From Telopea speciosissima (lineage: Eukaryota; Streptophyta; Magnoliopsida; Proteales; Proteaceae), in NCBI RefSeq assembly GCF_018873765.1, contig NC_057924.1, positions 3,906,001 through 3,970,000 on the forward strand: a stretch of 64,000 bases of DNA, read 5' to 3'. A program made the translations under genes and the position numbers. Shown one piece after another: positions 57,954 to 64,000 of the stretch (position 1 is the first letter of the stretch; each line of letters starts with the position of its first letter). The notes beneath the pieces were generated by a model. That model did not search any database, was not told the DNA's origin, and saw only the letters and a list, made by a program, of their open reading frames with translations.

Positions 57954-59695
57954 TTATATTAGGAAGGGGGCAAGGACAGTCTTCATTAAATTATCAGACA
58001 CAATTTGACTAGTTCTCTCAGTAGGGTGGAAGGAATCCCAGAAAACGTATTTGTTGGCATCCACACAGGTGAAGGGGTTGTAACTATCACATAAGTATCC
58101 CATTTCAAACAATCCTGTTCCACAGCACGCCACTGCTGCATTCTCAAATCCTGTCAAAAAAAAAAATATATCCAATTTTGATCACTCATTCATAAAAGAA
58201 ACAATTTTATTTTCACAATCAAAAGAGAGAGAGAGAGAAGTGAAAAATGTAAGTTGCATAGTCAGTCCTATGATGGATATGAAAAATGTTGGTACCCCTC
58301 AACCATCACTGGTTAATTTTCAACCCAAAACAATTAGGTTAATGATGAAACTCATTGTTTCAGGAATCCAATCATAGTGCATTATAAATGTGGCATACTT
58401 GGGGGACGAGGTTCCTGCCACTACATGGTCTAGAATCGATATCCGGTCGGACGATTTGTATTGGTATTGATAGATCGATACTGATACGATATCGATCCAA
58501 GGGCACTAACCATGGGTAAAAATGTACTTCAAACCAAATTTTATTGAAATTTAGGGATAAAACTGTCTGATCCAAACCGATACAAATCGATCCAAAAACC
58601 CTGGTCTGGAGAGGGTTGTCATAAAATACACAACGTTTCCCCCGATTCAAGGAGAGGATGTTTACCAACTCGAAACCACAACCACTAGGTTGCAATGGAG
58701 CAACAATCATAGTGCCATATGTTGGGTAATAATTACAAAGAAGAAGATTTTCCTCACCTGTAGTGATGAGAGAATCTCTCCAACCCTGTGATGTGACCCC
58801 CTAATTCAACCATATAAAGGTATGAATAGGGATGAAAATTAATGATGAATTTTACCATTTTAGGAGTTCAATCATAATATCAAATCACCATAGATGAAGA
58901 GATTCTCTCTTTGCACTAGTAACACAAATTTGCCAATTATAAAAGTTTCTATTTTAGGTTTCATACGCAGTTCGAGGTATGGGTATTGTATCGGCTGATA
59001 TGTATTGGTATTACTATTTTTTTTTGGTAATATATTGATATTGCTAATACTTGATACCGATACTATACCATAATAATGGGACCAGGATCCTCTGCAGTAC
59101 CGCCAGGTGTGCGGTGCACATCTTGAGGCACAGCAGAGGCCATGTGTGCCATGTGATGTGCACCGCACACCCGACGGTACTATAGAGGATTTTTATCCCA
59201 TAATAATGGTATCCATATAGGGGAGGATCGATTCCTCTACTTCCGCCTACCCGATACTACCGTGTGCCCCACACACAAGCGTGGCAAAAAGTACCGCCTT
59301 ACCCCCGTTCGGGCAAAACACTCGGGCAGGGGTAAGACAGTATATTCCACCTTGCTTGTGTGTGGAGCACACACGGCAGTAGTGGCAAACGAAAGTAGAG
59401 GAGTCCGATTGTATAGGAGAAGGTAAAATGGTAATATTTTGAGAGACAAAACGGTCTGGCCGGATCTGACCCAATATTGGCGATCCGTATAGGTACCCGT
59501 ACCATTATACATATTTTTTTTTGGTCACAGGCACTGTTATACATTTGTGTCATCTAATTTCACTTTCCTTCCATTCCTTCTCGTTATTCATGCCATGGCC
59601 CAGTCCTAGCTACCGCACTCTCTGGTGCCGTCACGCAGGGATTGTGACTCACTGAGCCAAACCCTTGTGATCTGTGAACTTACTTTTTCTAATGC

Positions 59696-59748
<53 letters not shown>

Positions 59749-60770
59749 ACCAAAAAACGAAGGGTTTTGAATGATCTCAAGAACTAGGTCGTAAGGGTTA
59801 GAGAAGACCAACTTGATCTCCGGCAGCTCCATAATTAACCTGAGCACCAACCATTGAAGCTTCATATTAAATTCCTTAGCCACATCATTGTACTTCTCAA
59901 TGCACTCATTCCCAGCCATCACATTCGTAGTTCTCTCCAAAGGCAAACAACCCATAGGAACTAACCCACTTAGTGATATCTTCCTTGCTCCAAGCCTATA
60001 CAATTCCCTCACAAAATTCTCTGCAATTCCTATCAAAAAATCCTCGTACTGACCAACGTTGAACTGCGATGACCGGCCGCCGGGGATTGTGTAGTAATTC
60101 TCGAGGAAGTCATTAGTTCCTATACTTATCAAATACAATGCTTCCTTTAATATCAAATTCGCCTTCTCCATCCCAAGATATTTCCTCAATCTTCTCTGGT
60201 ACACCTTGTAGTACATTATCTCCTTCCATAATGGTATCACATTCTGTGAACACAAAAAACAAACATCATTGCTCTGATACCATGTAAATAAATATCCAAC
60301 CCAAAAACTCGAGCTCGAACTCGATCACAAGTATATGAGGGGACAAAATGGATACATACCAAGACATTGGAGGTGGAATTATCGTAGCCGGTTCCGGCGG
60401 AAGCGAAACAAACTCCGGTGGCGAAATCCTTTATAGTGAATTCTGGATCTAAGTAAGCAGGAATGGAGGGTTTGAGACCAAAAGCTTCAGAGATGAAATC
60501 AGGAGGGATTCTACCATTGGAGAAACGACCTGTGGGTTGGCCACCTTGAAAATCACGACCATATGGATTGTGATTGCTCTTCAAGATAGTTTGGATGTGA
60601 TTATTGTTTCCTGAATCCACTGATGAGTCTCCAAAGACTATTATTGCAGGTACTTTGGCTCTGCTAATTGGTAATGCTGATACTGTTAATACTAAGAAGA
60701 TAAAGAGAAAGAGACAATTCATTTTCTTATGTGAAGGTGAAGCTACTACCAAGCTTGTTGCTGCCTTCAT
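57954..60770 (-). CDS. GDSL-type esterase/lipase, three exons
   Basis: Exons are 60360-60770, 59751-60243 and 57954-58150, joined at G|GT and AG sites in phases 0 and 1, giving 366 residues, a normal length for the plant family. It is probably a secreted serine hydrolase acting on ester substrates in the cell wall or apoplast. A signal peptide is likely: from Met17 (60722) it reads MNCLFLFIFLVLTVSALP. The nucleophile Ser is in VFGDSSVDSGNNN (block I). Block II is FASAGTGYDN, block III is IGTNDF with its Asn, and block V has Asp and His in WDSFHPTE. The C-terminal CCGTGLFEMGYLC block is also typical. The first ATG (60770) adds 16 residues before the hydrophobic core, and either start is possible. 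No lesions seen. Confidence 0.92.
59079..59198. mobile_element. 120-bp palindromic MITE in GDSL intron 2
   Basis: The arms 'aggtgtgcggtgcacatc' and 'gatgtgcaccgcacaccc' pair over about 45 bp. The duplication CATAATAATG lies on both sides (59069-59078 and 59199-59208). The 9-10 bp duplication suggests Mutator type. Confidence 0.75.
59225..59411. mobile_element. 187-bp palindromic MITE in GDSL intron 2
   Basis: The outer arms 'attcctctacttccg' and 'cgaaagtagaggagtcc', and the inner 'ccacacacaagcgtgg' and 'ccttgcttgtgtgtgg', pair over about 55 bp. The flanks TATAGGGGA and TATAGGAGA match at 8 of 9 positions. Starts 27 bp after the previous MITE. Confidence 0.65.
59698..59747. repeat. GA/CT microsatellite at a splice donor
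   Basis: About 24 AG units. On the coding (minus) strand it is CT repeat beginning 3-4 bases after the donor GT of GDSL exon 2. Confidence 0.95.
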
Positions 60771-60882
60771 TATTTCTATAAGAAAAGTTTGTGATCAATT
60801 ATTAGGTTAGATAGGTGGAGAATGAGAAGCTGGGGCCTGATGGAGTAGATGTTCGTTGGGAATTTTAATTGCTGCTGTATTG

Positions 60883-60889
60883 TTATATA
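60883..60889 (-). promoter_or_regulatory. Candidate TATA box of the GDSL gene
   Basis: The minus strand reads TATATAA, about 113 bp before the first ATG, allowing a start near 60855 and a leader of about 85 nt. Position is the only support. Confidence 0.4.
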
Positions 60890-60900
60890 ATATTGTTTAT

Positions 60901-63900
60901 CCTTTTGAAAAAAAAAGAAAAAGTAATGAAAAGATGGATAGGGAAAATTATCTCTTTCCCATTACCTCTAATTAGGGGGTGTGGACCCCATCCAGGTAGA
61001 GTGTTCGGGTAGGAGTAGGGTGGTCATTGCATTTCCATTGGTTGGGGGATTGGGGAATTAGGCAGGGCAAGGAACTGGAGGGGATAAAGATCTAGATGGA
61101 CAATGCATGATTATACATATCAGTTTCGGATAAGGCCGATCTATATCGGTATCCACCATATTCAATATCGATACATGTTCGATCCTGTATCATCGGGTGT
61201 ATCGGCCGATCCATTTCTACATCTGCCATACTCAATTTCGATACATGTTCAATACAACTGATATTTATAAGTATCGACAAAGACAGATATGGATCCCGAT
61301 ACCAATATTTATAACCATGGTTATATATATTAGTGTTTTTATCCATCTTGGCTGATATCAATACGATATTGATATGGCTCGGTTGGAATTGGGCCGCATT
61401 AGGCCGCTATCAAGCGTAATTCAAAAAGGAACTACTTTTTGGTCAATGCACCCGATCCGTATCAATATCATATTAGTCTCGGGCTCTGACAATATTGATA
61501 TGTATTGACCAATATATTAATACGATACCGATACTTGGAACCATGGGATAGAGCATGAAAATAAATCTCAGTATTGTATCAACTTATCAGTAGTATATAT
61601 CGATATCGGGTCTAGCTGATATTGATACCGAGCTGATGTGGTTTGACCAATATGGTCCATATGTGATTTTTTCTTTCATAAAAGAAAAAACATAATAATA
61701 ATAAAATAAAATGGCAGGAGATCTCTACTTGATCACATGGTCTCTACACAAGTGTCTGGGCCCGATGAATATGGCTGATCCATACTAGTATGTATATAAA
61801 ATATGGATACAGTGATTTAAATCAATGTGTGAGAGAGAGAGAGAGAGATAATCAGCTAATTTATGAGACTCTGAAGACCTTATAACTCTGGAACTAGTTT
61901 TGGAAACGAATAATGAAGCTGGTAAAAATAAAATTGAATGAAGTTCATTTACTTTACAGGTAAGAATTAAGAAGCAGCAAGCAAGGAAACTGGAAAGTAA
62001 CACGGTTAACTAATTTTTGTGGCATTTAAATGCCTATACACTGTTTTATACCTGTTTAATTTATGGGAACTGTTCTCGATCTGCATGGGAGTGCAGGGGC
62101 CATTTGCACACGGCAGTCAATGAAAGCACTGACTGATGCATTGGAAGCGAAAATTCCATCATTCATGGGGGGTGGGTCACCGGACAGTCATTTTCGCCCC
62201 CACCGGCCCTAAATGTTTCTGGGCGTGGCCCCTGAGTTCCATTTAGGAAACTTCTCTCCTTAATTTATTTAATTTTTGGGGGAAGGAATTCTATATTATC
62301 ACCCAATAGTCCAATACACAAGACCAGGATCTTGTCGATCCGTATAATGTGTTTCACATCTATATTGCTACGTGGGTCCTCCAACCTCTTAAATCTTTCG
62401 AGAAGGGTATTGCGTTGAGAAATTATTCTTGACGTACGCTATAATATTGCAACCAACCCTACCCACCATGACGGAAAAACTTTTTTCTTCTTTAGATGTG
62501 GCCATTTTCATCTATGTAGGCATATATTGCAAATTTTTTACCACGTGCTGTTGATCTTACAACAGGTTGGTGAAGGATCGATTTAGAGTGGAATCATGAC
62601 AACACATGTTATTGGTGAAGCCTGATCTTAATCCAGAAAGTGCTATGGTGATTCTTTGGCAGGTTGTTTTGTCTTCGAAACACGTAAAAATGGCCAAAAA
62701 ATGCATACATCAGCTTTGTAAGCATTGACTCCTTTAGAGCTTGTCGAGATCTTCGATTTGATGTGTATTTCGACATATGTTGGTTTAGGTTGATCTGAAT
62801 CAAATCGGGTGGGTCTCTAGGGGTAGTTCTGTACTTTCTAGGTTAGGGTTTTCTTATATTATGTTGCTATCTCTTTGAGAGATGTGAGATTGAGGATTTG
62901 TATTTTTGCTTCACAGAAGTATTGAAATCGTTCTATTGCTCGGTCGTGGATGTCGCCTTCTTTCTTGGGGGTGAACCATATACATCTTATCTTGTGCTTG
63001 TTCTTTTTTTTCTGTCTTTGTTTTCCTTCTGCAAAATTGTTGTTCTGGACGTTGTGAACGGCAATTTTGCTAACGACACACGAGGAACTAAGTTATGGTT
63101 GTAAATATGAGTAAGAGTGTTAAATGGTGCAATTTCGATTAAATGGTGTAGTTCAATTAGATTCACGATGTCAAACGTATAAATCAAAATCAAATCGTTT
63201 ATCAAATGGTTTCATATAATGAAGCCAAAATTGAACTGTTTATTAAACGATTTCAAAATCAAACCGTTTTTCTTTCAAATTATTTTGAAATCTCTTTTTA
63301 CCCTACTTACAAAAATTTTGAGAATATGGCAAAGGGCAATGAAAAGAAGTTAAGTTCTAAATACACACACCTATAGCGATTTCTAGACTCAAGCTTAAAC
63401 TATCATTGTGTACCAAACCCTAATTAAGTCGTGACAAGGCCCTTGTTTAATATGCCTGCCAATGGTTAAAATGGTCAAATTAACCCCAAATCAAATACCT
63501 AATATAATGTCATATCACATATTTAGATGGGGTTAATGGATGATCAAGAATGCCCATTGCCTAGGTTGGTGACCTCCATTGCAATTAGGAGGAATGCCCA
63601 GATAACCCAATTTTTGACCGATCAGTTGATACGTATCGGTATCAGTCATCTATCAATATCAATATGTATCGACTCATACATCGAAGATGATACCATACCG
63701 ATATCTTTATCTCTAAGACCTTGTTTGGAATAGTATTGTCTCTTCTCCAAATTCAAAATGGTTGCACTCTTGGAAACAAAGCAAGTATAAGAAACTATGA
63801 GGAAGACAAGTAAAGCACCTTTAAAAGAGTATTTGTAGTATTACCTAGCTTGTTCTTTAATGTGTTTTTGTTGTGTGGGTGAGAGATTTTTAAAGCTTAA

Positions 63901-64000
63901 CTGAAAAGAAGAGGCTGGACCGTTGGGTCGTATAATTTGATGTGAAAGTAAGAGGAAAGAGACGCAAAGAATAGGGCAGGCATAGACATATCGAAGGACC
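60901..64000. other. Intergenic with dense 'gatatcgatac' repeats
   Basis: No gene recognised. 61100-61660 is packed with degenerate 'gatacc/gatatcgat' words. A MITE-like stretch is at 62045-62245 and a GA run at 61831-61848. 63600-63720 again has 'cgtatcggtatcag' words. Short open frames here have no motifs. Confidence 0.5.
62045..62245. mobile_element. MITE-like element, same family as 55345
   Basis: It has 'cacacggcagtcaatga', then 'aaaattccatcattcatggg', then 'cagtcattttcgcccc', in the same order as 55345-55535, and ends near 'ggcccctgagttcc'. Terminal arms are weak. Confidence 0.4.

Larger units (their letters stand above)
58151..59750 (-). other. Intron 2 of the GDSL gene, with two MITEs
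   Basis: 1600 bp. It starts GTAAC and runs at once into a CT microsatellite (plus strand 59698-59747, about 24 GA units). It holds 'gatcgatac' repeat words (58430-58590, 58970-59070) and the MITEs at 59079-59198 and 59225-59411. Confidence 0.8.

Overview
This is nuclear DNA from a flowering plant. It is AT-rich, has genes with long introns, and is dense in plant transposons: hAT, Mutator-like, Ty1/copia, gag-only LTR elements, an RTE-type LINE and an Au-type SINE. I see no bacterial or organellar gene order. The species cannot be fixed from the sequence, although the coding exons are typical of dicots. All calls were made by eye, with no database search.

Region 1 (1-13.9 kb) is a head-to-tail array of 11 copies of a small two-exon gene on the minus strand. 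The unit is about 637 bp, three longer spacers are interspersed, and inverted repeats of about 190 bp flank the array. Every copy carries at least one lesion. One copy is split by a 1118-bp hAT element, and a 2.4-kb insertion separates copies 3 and 4. Only copy 11 keeps an upstream region with a TATA box. Region 2 (13.9-17.2 kb) holds a 700-bp inverted-repeat element built around a GGT-rich block, followed by repeat remnants.

Region 3 (17.2-25.3 kb) is an intact SWIB/MDM2-domain gene of 100 codons, split by a 7.8-kb intron. The intron holds an RTE LINE fragment and a gag-only LTR retrotransposon that is itself split by a Mutator-like element. Region 4 (27.8-33.1 kb) is a decayed Raf-like protein kinase gene related to plant HT1 kinases. 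Region 5 (33.1-48.4 kb) is mostly intergenic. It has an Au SINE with 20-bp target duplications, a 3.9-kb Mutator-like element holding a three-LTR tandem retrotransposon, several MITEs, and one intact single-exon gene of unknown function (45679-46305, minus).

Region 6 (48.7-53.5 kb) is a complete but inactivated Ty1/copia element with perfect 5-bp target duplications. Region 7 (53.5-64 kb) contains an intact three-exon GDSL esterase/lipase gene on the minus strand (57954-60770). Its second intron carries two neighbouring palindromic MITEs and begins next to a long CT microsatellite. The rest is repeat-rich intergenic DNA.

The intact genes (SWIB, the unknown-function protein and GDSL) are unrelated and show no sign of working together. 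I found no clear new molecular system. The best candidates for something unusual are the mini-gene array and the nested three-LTR structure.
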